Below, one piece after another: positions 28,320 to 36,533 of a DNA stretch of 64,000 bases. Within the stretch, counting starts at the first letter, position 1, and every line of letters begins with the position of its first letter. A model generated the notes under the pieces. That model had not been told where the DNA came from. It saw only the letters and a program-made list of their open reading frames with translations, and searched no databases. The stretch comes from Nocardioides szechwanensis (GTDB lineage: Bacteria > Actinomycetota > Actinomycetes > Propionibacteriales > Nocardioidaceae), in the NCBI RefSeq assembly GCF_900103935.1, contig NZ_FNIC01000003.1:310001-374000 (forward strand), written 5' to 3'. A program made the translations under genes and the position numbers.

Positions 28320-28386
28320 CGTCGGGATAGTCCCTAACACCAGAGCCATTGAGAGGGCTCTCATTCGCCCTGGTGTTGGGGACTAC
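28320..28386. repeat. Dispersed palindromic element, copy 1
   Basis: Begins CGTCGGGATAGTCCCTAACA 4 bases after the aminotransferase stop. Arms TAGTCCCTAACACCAG (28328-28343) and its inverted copy (28370-28385) differ at one base. The centre holds a degenerate palindrome around GAGAGGGCTCTC (28351-28362). The same arms and centre recur at 53231-53304. It sits between convergent genes and may end both transcripts. Confidence 0.85.
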
Positions 28387-28399
28387 CGAGACGCTCGCC

Positions 28400-29734
28400 C
28401 TAGGACCCGGTCGGGCGTTCCCAGGCGCTGACCGGTGAGGTGCGGGCCGGCTTGGACGCGACGGCGTAGCCGAGGCGACCCAGGAAGCCCCGGCGGATGA
28501 CGCCGTTGCGGACCCGCTGCGGGTGGTCACCGACCTTGGTAGTCGACACGATCTTGGCGGTGGCGTAGCTGATCCGCGAGACCGAGTCGGAGCCCGACCA
28601 CGAGATGTAGCAGTAGCGGCCGTCCCAGCTCGGGGTCACCCAGTAGGGCTTGAGCCCGCCCTTGATCAGCGGGCTGCGCCGGAAGCTGCGTGCGTCGACG
28701 ACGGTCGCGTAGTCGGACATCGTGCCGGCCACGCAGATCTTGGTGCCGGCGGGGTTCATCGCGATGCCGTGGTGGGCCGAGTCGAGCAGGTACTGCTCGC
28801 GCGGGGTGTCCTTGATCAGGTTGGGCAGGCGGCGGACGTGCGTGATCTTGCCGGTACGGCGGTCCATCTGCACGAAGCCGTGGAAGAACGACAGCTGGAA
28901 GTAGATCTTCTTCTCGTCAGGCGACAGGGTCAGCGGGCGTACGGCGGTGCTCACGTCGTCCAGCCCCCGCTCATCGAGCGCCTTGCGCAGGTTGTAGCGG
29001 CGCAGGATCTTGAACGTCTTGGCGTCGACGATCTGCAGCACCCGCTCCTGCTTGGTCGGGTCGAGCGCCGGGTCGTCGAGCGGGCTGTAGACCATGCCGA
29101 TGCTGGCGTGGAGGATCTTGGTGCCGCCGTCGATGAAGACGCTCTCGTGCGGGGAGCCGCCGGAGGCGAACTTGCCGACCTGCTTGCCGTCGGAGATCCG
29201 CAGCACGTGCACGACGTTGCCGGTCGACGCGCTCACCACGACGCGCTTGCCGTCGGGCGAGACGGCCATGTGGTCGGAGCGCACGCCCGCGACCGCGAAG
29301 CGCCACACGATCTTCTTGGTGCGCAGGCTGATCGCGACCACGTCGCCGAACGACGGCCGCGAGATGACGACGAGGCGACCATCGTTGGAGGAGTACATGT
29401 CGTCGACGAACTGGTCGTTGCCCTCGCCGATGAGCTCGCGGATCGCGAGGAAGTAGGCCAGCCGGTAGGGGTTGGTGGCGATCTCTTGCATGCGGGCGTC
29501 GTAGTCGGGGATCACGTTGATCCGCGCCAGCCGCTTGAACGTCGTGGGGTCGAGGAGGTCGGCGGTGCCGGACCAGTTGTTGCCGACGAAGACCACGCGG
29601 CGTACGTCGTCGCTCACCGTCGTCGGGTCGCTGTCTGCTGCTGCCGACGCGGCCGAGACGTGGCCGAGACCGGTCAGGGCCAGGACGGCACCGAGGGCCG
29701 TCACTGCCACGCGGCGGAGGGCGAACCAGCTCAT
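28400..29734 (-). CDS. Secreted YncE-like beta-propeller protein
   Basis: 444 aa with a Sec signal (MSWFALRRVAVTALGAVLALTGLGHVSA, cut near ASA-A at about 30). The remainder has repeated propeller blades with SPDGKRVVV, NDGRLVVIS, SPDEKKIYFQ and MNPAGTKICVAG, as in YncE and surface-layer beta-propeller proteins. No enzymatic motif is visible; likely an extracellular binding or scaffold protein. GGAG lies 7 bases before ATG. The C-terminal 40 residues are basic and end AWERPTGS. Confidence 0.8.
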   Translation of the reverse strand: MSWFALRRVAVTALGAVLALTGLGHVSAASAAADSDPTTVSDDVRRVVFVGNNWSGTADLLDPTTFKRLARINVIPDYDARMQEIATNPYRLAYFLAIRELIGEGNDQFVDDMYSSNDGRLVVISRPSFGDVVAISLRTKKIVWRFAVAGVRSDHMAVSPDGKRVVVSASTGNVVHVLRISDGKQVGKFASGGSPHESVFIDGGTKILHASIGMVYSPLDDPALDPTKQERVLQIVDAKTFKILRRYNLRKALDERGLDDVSTAVRPLTLSPDEKKIYFQLSFFHGFVQMDRRTGKITHVRRLPNLIKDTPREQYLLDSAHHGIAMNPAGTKICVAGTMSDYATVVDARSFRRSPLIKGGLKPYWVTPSWDGRYCYISWSGSDSVSRISYATAKIVSTTKVGDHPQRVRNGVIRRGFLGRLGYAVASKPARTSPVSAWERPTGS

Positions 29735-29858
29735 GAACTACTCCTTCGGGACCCCTAGGGCCATGATCTTGCCTGTTGAAAGCGTTTCGACACAGTTCAA
29801 CGAGGGAATGCGAGCAACGACACGAGCACCGAGACGGCGGCCCGGACAGGACGTGACG

Positions 29859-30329
29859 ATGTACGGCGACACCGACGCGCTGCGAAGACGCGCCGACCAG
29901 CTGCGTGAGCAGGGGGTCGACATCCGCGCGCTCGCCCACCGGCTCGTGTCCCAGACCGAGAACCTCGGCTGGACCGGCCGGGCGGCCGAGTCGATGCGGC
30001 TGCGGATCCGCGAGCGCGCCGCCCACCTGCGCGGTGCCGCCGGCGAGCACGAGGCTGCGGCCAACTCCCTCGACCGGCACGTGCAGGAGGTCGGACGGCT
30101 CCAGGACACGATCGCCGACCGGGAGCACAGGGCGACCTCCCTGGTGGCGGAGGCCCGGACCCGCGTCGCGCAGGTGGAGGCGGCCAACGAGGGCGCCGAT
30201 GCCGCCGTGCGCCGGGTGGCCGACCCCGACGACCTCGTCCTCGCCGCGTTCACTCCCCCGACGTCGGGCCACAAGGACTGGCTCGCGGTCGACCTGCCCG
30301 GACTCCGAGAGGACACGAGCGACTCGTGA
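29859..30329 (+). CDS. WXG100-like protein of a satellite ESX-type cluster
   Basis: 156 aa (MYGDTDALRRRADQLREQGVDIRALAH...). The first ~95 residues form two helices joined by W-T-G (NLGWTGRAAESMRLRIRERAAHL), the WXG100 plan; a longer third helix and a tail ending DLPGLREDTSDS follow. It lacks Sec and membrane signals. AGGA lies 8 bases before ATG 29859; GTG 29853 is the alternative. The stop overlaps the next GTG (GTGA), tying it to the two downstream genes. The main ESX locus is 10 kb away. Confidence 0.75.
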   Translation: MYGDTDALRRRADQLREQGVDIRALAHRLVSQTENLGWTGRAAESMRLRIRERAAHLRGAAGEHEAAANSLDRHVQEVGRLQDTIADREHRATSLVAEARTRVAQVEAANEGADAAVRRVADPDDLVLAAFTPPTSGHKDWLAVDLPGLREDTSDS

Positions 30330-31252
30330 CCACCATCGACCTCAGCACCCCGCCGCCGGCCCCCAGCGGGCTGCTCGACGCGCTGCCGCGTCGGGTGGCG
30401 CTCACGCTGGCCGAGCTGCGCCTGGTCGCGGAGCGCGCCGGAGGGGCGCCCCTGCCGTTCGACGTGGTCGCCCCGCCCGATGCCCCACCCCTCGAGGGCC
30501 GTCTCGGCCAGAGCCGCGGCACGTCGGAGGACCAGGCCTACCTCGACGCCGTCGCCTCCTTGCACGACCCCGCCGACTCGCTGGCCCGCCGCGGGCTGAT
30601 GTCGGGCGAGACCGTCGACGAGGGGCTGCTCGGCGCCGTCGGGCTGCTCGCGACCCCGACCCTGGCGCTGGACCTCGACGTGGTGGCCGGCGCCGTCCAG
30701 GCCAAGGCCTGGCACCGCCAGTCGGGTGACGCCGTCGCCACGCTCGCCACCGTTGACGGCATCGTCTTCGAGCTGGCGTGGTTCCCCAACGCCCACTGGC
30801 CCTCCGAGCTCGCCCGGGTGGCAGTCGTCCCCGAGGACCTCGAGCTCGACGAGTCGGCCGTCCCCGACCTGGTCGACCTCCCCTACGAGCTCGTCGACGC
30901 GGCCATCGAGGCGGCCGCGAGCTCCCGCGCCGACCTGCTCCCGGTACTGGCCTCCCAGCACGCCCACGCCGTCCACGGGCCCGACGACCGCCCCCTCGGC
31001 GAGAGCGAGGTGGTGGCCATCCTGACCGCCCTCACCAGTGAGGCGCGCGGACGCCTCCGGGGCATGGTGGCCGACGTCTCCAGCGAGGACACGACCGTGG
31101 TCGGCGTCGTCTCGTGGGTGCTGCTGTCCGACGGCTGGCGCGCCCTGTGCCCGCACGAGTCGGACGGCGCGCTGCGCGTCGGCGTACGACGTGTCGAGGC
31201 GGCCGACCTCGCTCCCCACCTCGCGCCGGTGCTCGCGGAGGTGTCGTCGTGA
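30326..31252 (+). CDS. EspG-like ESX chaperone candidate
   Basis: 308 aa soluble protein. The N-terminal part ALPRRVALTLAELRLVAERA followed by PLPFDV resembles the start of EspG chaperones, which bind PE/PPE or WXG-type substrates and deliver them to ESX machinery. Length and overall alternating strand/helix pattern also fit, but similarity is weak by eye. It is locked between the WXG100-like gene and the hydrolase-fold gene with GTGA overlaps on both sides, which supports a shared function. Confidence 0.5.
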   Translation: MTTIDLSTPPPAPSGLLDALPRRVALTLAELRLVAERAGGAPLPFDVVAPPDAPPLEGRLGQSRGTSEDQAYLDAVASLHDPADSLARRGLMSGETVDEGLLGAVGLLATPTLALDLDVVAGAVQAKAWHRQSGDAVATLATVDGIVFELAWFPNAHWPSELARVAVVPEDLELDESAVPDLVDLPYELVDAAIEAAASSRADLLPVLASQHAHAVHGPDDRPLGESEVVAILTALTSEARGRLRGMVADVSSEDTTVVGVVSWVLLSDGWRALCPHESDGALRVGVRRVEAADLAPHLAPVLAEVSS

Positions 31253-32604
31253 ACGACCAGACGACACACGAGTCGGTGCTCCACGCGGCGGCGCTCGAGG
31301 AGCGCGAAGGGCCGGCCACCGAGGCAGAGGCCCGCGACCTCGCCGACAAGTACGACCGGATGATGCGCCTCGCCGACCTCTTCGACTCCGCGGGCGAGGA
31401 GATGCGGCAGCGGGCCGAGCTCGGCACCGACATCGTCAACGACCCGGCGCTGGCCGACTCGGCGCCCTTGTCGCCGGCCAGCCACGCCCACGCCGAGGAG
31501 GCCATCCGCTCCGCGTCGACCGGTCCCCACGGGCTGCTGACCCGCTCCATCGAGCTCGACGCCGACGCACTCGTGCTGCGGGCGACCGTCCTGACCTACC
31601 GCTGGATCGACGACCTCCAGGCGGCCGCCTACAAGACCCTCGGCTCCATCGCCGGCCGGGCGATCGGCTACCTCGCACCCCAGGTCGCGCTAGGCGGCGC
31701 GATCGTGTCGGCCGGCCTGATCGAGACCGACGCGCTCGACCGCGACGGCGTGGCCGCCTACCTCAACGAGCTCGCCGAGAACAACCCCGAGCTCATGGAG
31801 CACGTCACCAGCGGCGGCGGCGGGCTCCTCGACGGGCTCCAGATGCGCTCGCTGCTGACCGCCGGCATCCTCTCCGGCGAGCACGGCCGGCTGGTGGCCC
31901 GCGGCGGCCTGCGCGCCCTGGGTGTCGCCCCGCTCGCGAGCGACCTCGGCGCAGCCCTGCGCGACACCGCGGGCGGCCTGGTCGACGCCGGCCCCGCGGC
32001 CGAGCCCCTGGTCGCCGACGCGTCCGCGCCACGCACCGTCGCCGACCTGATGTCGTCCCTCAACAGCGCCGAGAGCAGCGTCGTGGTGCACAAGATCACC
32101 GCCGGCCGCTACATCGCCTACCTGCCCGGTCCCTCGGGTGGCGACGGCCGCCGGCTGCGGCTCGTCGGCGGCGACCGCACAGCGTACGCCGCCCACGTGG
32201 TGCGCAGCATCGAGACCGCCGTCGCCGGCGACCCGGGCGCCCACGTGATGCTTGTCGGCTCGGCGCAGGGCGGCGTCACCGCCGCCGAGGTGGCTGCCGG
32301 GCTGCCGTCCGAGTCGTTCGTGATCGACCAGGTGGTGACGGCCGGCGCGCCCTCCGCGCACGTGCCGCGTATCCCCGAGACGACCCGGGTGCTCTCGCTC
32401 GAGGACCGCTCCGACCCCGTGGCGGTGCTGGGCTCCCTCTTGAGCGCGGGCTCCACCAACCGGCTCACCGTCGTCTTCGACCACAACGGCGACACCGGCG
32501 AGAGCATCTATGTGACTGGCGGCCGGGCCGCCGACCGCGCCACCCATCCCGAGCTGCGGGCCGAGATCACCCGGATCCAGCAGCTCGGCTACCTCGCGGG
32601 ATGA
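31249..32604 (+). CDS. Alpha/beta-hydrolase-fold protein with altered nucleophile, ESX-linked
   Basis: 451 aa from GTG 31249. The N-terminal half is helical (EEREGPATEAEARDLADKYDRMM...) with a glycine-rich central part; the C-terminal ~160 residues follow the alpha/beta-hydrolase pattern of actinobacterial DUF1023-like proteins (HVMLVGSAQGGVTAAEVAAG, then VVTAGAPSAHVPRIPETTRVLSLEDRSDPVAVLG). The nucleophile elbow, normally GHSQG, reads G337-S-A-Q-G341, so Ala339 replaces the catalytic Ser (codon GCG). It may bind rather than cleave. No Sec signal. It ends the three-gene satellite cluster. Confidence 0.7.
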   Translation: MNDQTTHESVLHAAALEEREGPATEAEARDLADKYDRMMRLADLFDSAGEEMRQRAELGTDIVNDPALADSAPLSPASHAHAEEAIRSASTGPHGLLTRSIELDADALVLRATVLTYRWIDDLQAAAYKTLGSIAGRAIGYLAPQVALGGAIVSAGLIETDALDRDGVAAYLNELAENNPELMEHVTSGGGGLLDGLQMRSLLTAGILSGEHGRLVARGGLRALGVAPLASDLGAALRDTAGGLVDAGPAAEPLVADASAPRTVADLMSSLNSAESSVVVHKITAGRYIAYLPGPSGGDGRRLRLVGGDRTAYAAHVVRSIETAVAGDPGAHVMLVGSAQGGVTAAEVAAGLPSESFVIDQVVTAGAPSAHVPRIPETTRVLSLEDRSDPVAVLGSLLSAGSTNRLTVVFDHNGDTGESIYVTGGRAADRATHPELRAEITRIQQLGYLAG

Positions 32605-32618
32605 CCTGGGCGGGGTGA

Positions 32619-34016
32619 TCAGCCCGCCAGGTCGTGCACGAACTCACCGAGCTGGGTGAGGTTGCGGCACTCCACCATCGGCACGATGTCGCCGTACGTC
32701 GGGGCCGCGGAGTCGCCGGTGCCCCAGTGGCGCATGGCCTCCGGGTTGAGCCACCAGGTGTGGCGGGCCGAGCCCGCGAGGCGCTTGAGGACTTCGGCGT
32801 TGAGGTCGCTGTAGTTGGAGCGGGCGTCGCCGAGGATCAGCAGCGACGACTTCGGCCCCAGCGCGTCGGAGTGGTTCTCCTCGAACTTCGCCAGCGCCCG
32901 GCCGTAGTTGGTGCGGCCCCACAACGCGGCGTGCGAAGTGCTGGCGGCGAGGTCGGCCATCACGTCGGCGACGTCGGCGCCGGGGCGGAAGTGCTGGGTG
33001 ACCTCGTGGACGTGGTCGATGAACGTGAAGGCCCGCACCTTCTGGAACTGGTCCTGCAGCGCGAAGACCAGCAGCAGCGTGAACTGCGCGAAGTTGGCGA
33101 CCGAACCGCTGACGTCGCAGAGCACGACCAGCTCGGTGCGGTGCGGTCGCTTGGGCTTGTGGTGGGTGACCAGCGGGACGCCGCCGGTCGACATCGAGGC
33201 CCGGACGGTACGTCGGAAGTCGAGCGGCCCGCGTCGGCGGGCGTGGTGCTCCTGGGTCAGCCGGGTGGCCAGGCGCCGGGCGAGCGGGTAGATCTCGCGG
33301 CGCATCTCCTCGAGGTCGGACTTGCGGGCGGCGGTGAAGTCGAGGCGGTCGATGCTCGGCTTGATCGCGACGTTGGCGACGTGGTCGGGGCCCTTCTCCT
33401 CCGCGATCCGGCGACGGGCGTCGTCCTCGACCTGCCGGGTGAACGCGCCGAGCCGGCGACCCGACACCCGCTGCGCCTCCTCCTCGGTGCGTCCCTGCGC
33501 GAGCAGCGCGGCCATGATCTGGTCGACCAGCTGCTGCGGCGACACCCGCTGGAGCGCGGTGTAGGCCGACCACGACGACAGGCCCGGGCCGCGGCCGGGC
33601 ATGGCGCCGAAGCGCCCCACCATCTCGGCCGCCAGCTGGAGCAGCCGCTGCTCGTCGCCTTCGGTGAGCGCCTCGAGCAGGTCCTCGCGGAACGTCACCA
33701 GGGCCTGCGCGTTGTCGCGCACGCCCGACTCGTCGGGCTCACCCTCACCGTCGTCGTCGGCGGTCGTGGCGCCCGCACCGACCAGGCGCGGGAAGTAGAT
33801 GTCGAACAGCGCCTCGAACGTCGGCCGCTGGGTCTGCCGCTTCACCAGCGTGGCGGCGTAGGCGTCGCGGATGACCCGGCGCTCCGACCAGTCGAGCGCG
33901 GTCAGCGCGGAGATCGCGTCGAGGTCTTCCGCGAGCGAGACGGCCAGGCCGGCCCCCCGCAGCGCCTCGAGGAAGGCGATGTGGCGGTCGAGGAGACCTG
34001 ACGTGTGGCTGCTCAT
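32619..34016 (-). CDS. VWA domain protein, CoxE-like
   Basis: 465 aa. The C-terminal half is a von Willebrand factor A-like domain with the metal site VLCDVSGSVANF (DxSxS) and later LLILGDARSNYSD; the N-terminal half is helical, as in CoxE-family proteins. Such proteins pair with MoxR AAA+ ATPases to remodel or insert metal cofactors in partner enzymes. The MoxR gene is 10 bases upstream on the same strand. No target enzyme gene is next to the pair, so the client is unknown. Confidence 0.85.
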   Translation of the reverse strand: MSSHTSGLLDRHIAFLEALRGAGLAVSLAEDLDAISALTALDWSERRVIRDAYAATLVKRQTQRPTFEALFDIYFPRLVGAGATTADDDGEGEPDESGVRDNAQALVTFREDLLEALTEGDEQRLLQLAAEMVGRFGAMPGRGPGLSSWSAYTALQRVSPQQLVDQIMAALLAQGRTEEEAQRVSGRRLGAFTRQVEDDARRRIAEEKGPDHVANVAIKPSIDRLDFTAARKSDLEEMRREIYPLARRLATRLTQEHHARRRGPLDFRRTVRASMSTGGVPLVTHHKPKRPHRTELVVLCDVSGSVANFAQFTLLLVFALQDQFQKVRAFTFIDHVHEVTQHFRPGADVADVMADLAASTSHAALWGRTNYGRALAKFEENHSDALGPKSSLLILGDARSNYSDLNAEVLKRLAGSARHTWWLNPEAMRHWGTGDSAAPTYGDIVPMVECRNLTQLGEFVHDLAG

Positions 34017-34026
34017 CTCGCGGTGG

Positions 34027-34890
34027 TCACTTCCTCAGGCGGAGCTCGCGGATCGCGCGGTCGTGGTCGGAGGAGTGCTTGAGGACGACACCGAGGGTGT
34101 CGTTCACCGCCTTGTCGTCGAGGTCGCGGATCTCGAGCGCGATCAGCGTGCGCGCCCAGTCGACCGACTCGGCGATCGAGGGTGCCTTCTTCAGCTCGAG
34201 CTCGCGCAGCCGCCCGACGGTCGCGACGAGCTGCTCGGCGACCTTGTCCTCCAGGCCGGGCACCTGCGAGGAGACGATCTCACGCTCGCGCTCGGCGTCC
34301 GGGTAGTCGAGGTGCAGGTAGAGACAACGCCGCTTGAGCGCCTCGGACAGCTCACGGCTGGCGTTGGAGGTGAGTACGACGAGTGGCCGGCGTACGGCCT
34401 CGACGGTGCCGAGCTCGGGGATCGTGACCTGGAAGTCGGACAGCACCTCCAGCAGCAGGCCCTCGACCTCGACGTCGGTCTTGTCGACCTCGTCGATCAG
34501 CAGCACCGTCGGCTCCTCACGCCGGATGGCGGTCAGCAGCGGGCGGGTCAGCAGGAACTCGTCGGTGAAGATGTCGTCGTGGGTCGCCGACCACTCCTGG
34601 TCGCCTGACGAGGCCTGGATCCGCAGCAGCTGCTTCTTGTAGTTCCACTCGTAGAGCGCGCGCGCCTCGTCGAGGCCCTCGTAGCACTGGAGCCGCACCA
34701 GCTCGGCGCCCGTCGCCCGCGAGATCGCCTTGGCCAGCTCGGTCTTGCCGACCCCGGCCGGCCCCTCGACCAGCATCGGCTTCTCGAGGGCGCCCGCGAG
34801 GAAGGTCGTCGTCGCGGTGGCGGCGTCGGCGAGGTAGCCGGTGGCGGTCAGTCGCTCGACGACGTCGGTGGGGGAGGCGAACCAGGTCAT
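34027..34890 (-). CDS. MoxR-type AAA+ ATPase
   Basis: 287 aa. Walker A GPAGVGKT at 43-50, Walker B TVLLIDEVDK, sensor 1 LVVLTSNASRELSEALKRRCLYLHLDYP, which is the standard MoxR sequence pattern. Partner of the VWA protein encoded next. GGAGG lies 9 bases before ATG 34890; another ATG 9 bases upstream would add MGR. Acts as a chaperone-like ATPase, client not known. Confidence 0.9.
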   Translation of the reverse strand: MTWFASPTDVVERLTATGYLADAATATTTFLAGALEKPMLVEGPAGVGKTELAKAISRATGAELVRLQCYEGLDEARALYEWNYKKQLLRIQASSGDQEWSATHDDIFTDEFLLTRPLLTAIRREEPTVLLIDEVDKTDVEVEGLLLEVLSDFQVTIPELGTVEAVRRPLVVLTSNASRELSEALKRRCLYLHLDYPDAEREREIVSSQVPGLEDKVAEQLVATVGRLRELELKKAPSIAESVDWARTLIALEIRDLDDKAVNDTLGVVLKHSSDHDRAIRELRLRK

Positions 34891-34956
34891 GCGCCCCATC
34901 CTCCCGTACGCCTCGAGCAGGCCGTGACCCGTCCGGTGATTCCTCGTTGCCCAGGT

Positions 34957-35307
34957 ATGCGCCACACACCACCACTCGGGGTCGCGGTCGCGCTGGGAGC
35001 GGCCAAGACCCTGATCCTGCTGGTCGCGTTGGCGATGGCCTTCGGCGTCATCGGCGGCGACACCACCAGCTCCACCGTCACCCGTCCCGACCGGGCACCG
35101 CAGATGGAGGCGCAGTCCGCACAGGTCGAGCAGGCGATCCGGCGCCACGACTGCTCGGTGGCCGGGTTCGACGCCGGGGTGGAGCCACGCTCGGCGCTGG
35201 TGCGCCGTGAGGGCAAGGTCCGCCACGTCTCGTTCGACGACGGCTGGGAGGTCTTCACCGGCGAGCGCCCCGGCGAGCTGATCGCCGTCTGCCTCGACGA
35301 CTACTGA
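34957..35307 (+). CDS. Hypothetical membrane-anchored protein
   Basis: 116 aa with one N-terminal membrane segment (about 7-30, LGVAVALGAAKTLILLVALAMAF is most of it) and a small extracytoplasmic part with two cysteines (HDCSVAGF and AVCLDDY) that could form a disulfide. Family not recognised. It overlaps the convergent crotonase gene by 7 bases. A GTG at 34924 would add 11 residues; ATG 34957 is preferred as it begins at the membrane segment. Confidence 0.6.
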   Translation: MRHTPPLGVAVALGAAKTLILLVALAMAFGVIGGDTTSSTVTRPDRAPQMEAQSAQVEQAIRRHDCSVAGFDAGVEPRSALVRREGKVRHVSFDDGWEVFTGERPGELIAVCLDDY

Positions 35308-36056
35308 CCGTGCCGGCCGGCGCCGGCCGCGAACCGTGCCGCGCCGTCCAGAGCGCCGGCCTCCAGCGACTTGAGCCCCAGGGCGAGCTCGGCCCGCATC
35401 GCTTCGGCCTCGTCGAGCCCCCACTGCCCGATCGCCGAGAGCCGGTCGTTGCGCAGGCACTCCTGCGGGAGCTCCGCGATCTGGGCGGCGAGCGTCTCGG
35501 CCGCGACGAGCGCCGTGCCCGGGGGTACGACGCGGTCGGCGAGGCCGATCCGCAGCGCCTCGTCGGCGTCCACCTCGCGCCCGGTGAGGATCAGGTCCAT
35601 CGCCCGCCCGGCACCGACCAGCCGCGGCAGCCGGACCGTGCCGCCGTCGATGAGCGGCACTCCCCACCGCCTGCAGAACACGCCGAAGGTCGCGTCCTGC
35701 GCCACGACGCGCAGGTCGCACCAGATCGCCAGCTCGAGGCCGCCCGCCACGGCGTACCCCTCCACGGCGGCGAGCACCGGCTTCGACAGCGTCATCCGGG
35801 TGGGCCCCATCGGGCCAGGCCCCTCGGCGGTGACCTGGTTGCCCCGCTCGGTGCCGACCGCCTTGAGGTCCGCACCTGCGCAGAACGTGCCGCCAGCCCC
35901 GGTCAGCACGGCGACACGCTGGGAGTCGTCGGCGTCGTACGCCGCGAACGCTGCGGCGAGCGCGGCCGCGGTCGGCCCGTCCACCGCGTTGCGCGCCTCG
36001 GGACGGTCGATCACCACCGTCGTGACGTGCCCCGACTGCGTGACGTGGACCGACAT
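35301..36056 (-). CDS. Enoyl-CoA hydratase/isomerase (crotonase) family protein
   Basis: 251 aa. Crotonase fold with oxyanion segments GTFCAGADLKAV (about 56-67) and AVEGYAVAGGLELAIWCDL, the latter with the first catalytic-position Glu. In the second position the motif reads GVPLIDGGTVRLPR, so the usual Glu/Gly arrangement differs and a hydratase activity is not certain. Likely acts on an acyl-CoA. GAGGGG lies before ATG 36056. It diverges from the DUF6458 gene. Confidence 0.85.
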   Translation of the reverse strand: MSVHVTQSGHVTTVVIDRPEARNAVDGPTAAALAAAFAAYDADDSQRVAVLTGAGGTFCAGADLKAVGTERGNQVTAEGPGPMGPTRMTLSKPVLAAVEGYAVAGGLELAIWCDLRVVAQDATFGVFCRRWGVPLIDGGTVRLPRLVGAGRAMDLILTGREVDADEALRIGLADRVVPPGTALVAAETLAAQIAELPQECLRNDRLSAIGQWGLDEAEAMRAELALGLKSLEAGALDGAARFAAGAGRHGQ

Positions 36057-36069
36057 CGATGCCCCTCGG

Positions 36070-36096
36070 GGTTTGGGGACCCCGCGTAACGGGTAT
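36070..36096 (+). promoter_or_regulatory. SigF/SigB-type stress promoter
   Basis: GGTTT (36070-36074), a 16-base spacer and GGGTAT (36091-36096) match the actinobacterial SigF/SigB consensus GTTT-N14..17-GGGTAT. It points to the DUF6458 gene, whose ATG lies 50 bases downstream with AAGGAG before it. Confidence 0.65.
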
Positions 36097-36146
36097 CCGA
36101 ATGTGGTTGGCCCCACCGTAGGGGCCCGGATACAAGGAGTTCGACC

Positions 36147-36386
36147 ATGGGATACGGCCTTGGAGCTTTTCTCCTCGTTGTGGGACTCGTCCTCGCCCTC
36201 GCGGTACAGGACAGCGTCTCCGGCGTGGACCTGGTGATGGTGGGTTGGATCATGACGCTCGTCGGGATCGCCGTGATCATCCTGACCGCGGTCACGATGA
36301 ACAGTGCGCGGCGTGCCAAGAGCACCGCCACCACCGTGCACGCCGACGGCACGCAGACGGTCAGCGAGCGCCGCACCGAGATCTGA
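36147..36386 (+). CDS. DUF6458 family small membrane protein
   Basis: 79 aa with two membrane helices (about 4-22 and 28-48) and a short basic/polar cytosolic tail (NSARRAKSTATTVHADGTQTVSERRTEI in two parts). The pattern fits the DUF6458 family, common and uncharacterised in actinobacteria. AAGGAG lies 7 bases before ATG. The SigF-type promoter upstream suggests it belongs to the general stress response. Confidence 0.85.
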   Translation: MGYGLGAFLLVVGLVLALAVQDSVSGVDLVMVGWIMTLVGIAVIILTAVTMNSARRAKSTATTVHADGTQTVSERRTEI

Positions 36387-36391
36387 CGGTC

Positions 36392-36499
36392 ATGGAGCAC
36401 GACGAGCACGAGTGGGTGCTCAGCACCGTCGAGCACGACGACGGCGGCCTGTCGGTCTCGCAGTTCGACTGCGGCTGCGGCGCCGTCTGGTTCCAGTGA
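36392..36499 (+). CDS. Very small protein with a CxC motif (35 aa)
   Basis: An ATG 5 bases after the DUF6458 stop opens a 35-residue frame, MEHDEHEWVLSTVEHDDGG, then a second part ending FDCGCGAVWFQ. Acidic, with repeated EHD and a CGC that could bind metal. There is no clear ribosome binding site of its own, so translation would depend on coupling. Coding potential is uncertain, but codon GC pattern is normal and a strong terminator follows immediately. Confidence 0.5.
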   Translation: MEHDEHEWVLSTVEHDDGGLSVSQFDCGCGAVWFQ

Positions 36500-36501
36500 C
36501 G

Positions 36502-36530
36502 AGCCGGAGGCCCCTCGGGGGGCCCCGGCT
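36502..36530 (+). terminator. GC-rich hairpin, probable terminator
   Basis: A 12-bp stem with one bulged A and loop TCGG (AGCCGGAGGCCCC / GGGGCCCCGGCT) starts 2 bases after the small gene and ends 3 bases before the stop of the convergent DUF305 gene. No T-run; probably terminates both sides. Confidence 0.75.
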
Positions 36531-36533
36531 GCG

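Noticed and set aside
28320-28386. Complete insertion sequence or attachment site
   Set aside because: Only the short palindrome is present; there is no transposase or integrase gene near either copy, and no tRNA end is duplicated.
34888-36135. Extended N-terminus for the MoxR ATPase
   Set aside because: The upstream reading runs antisense-like through the small membrane protein and crotonase genes; the GGAGG-preceded ATG at 34890 gives the family start.
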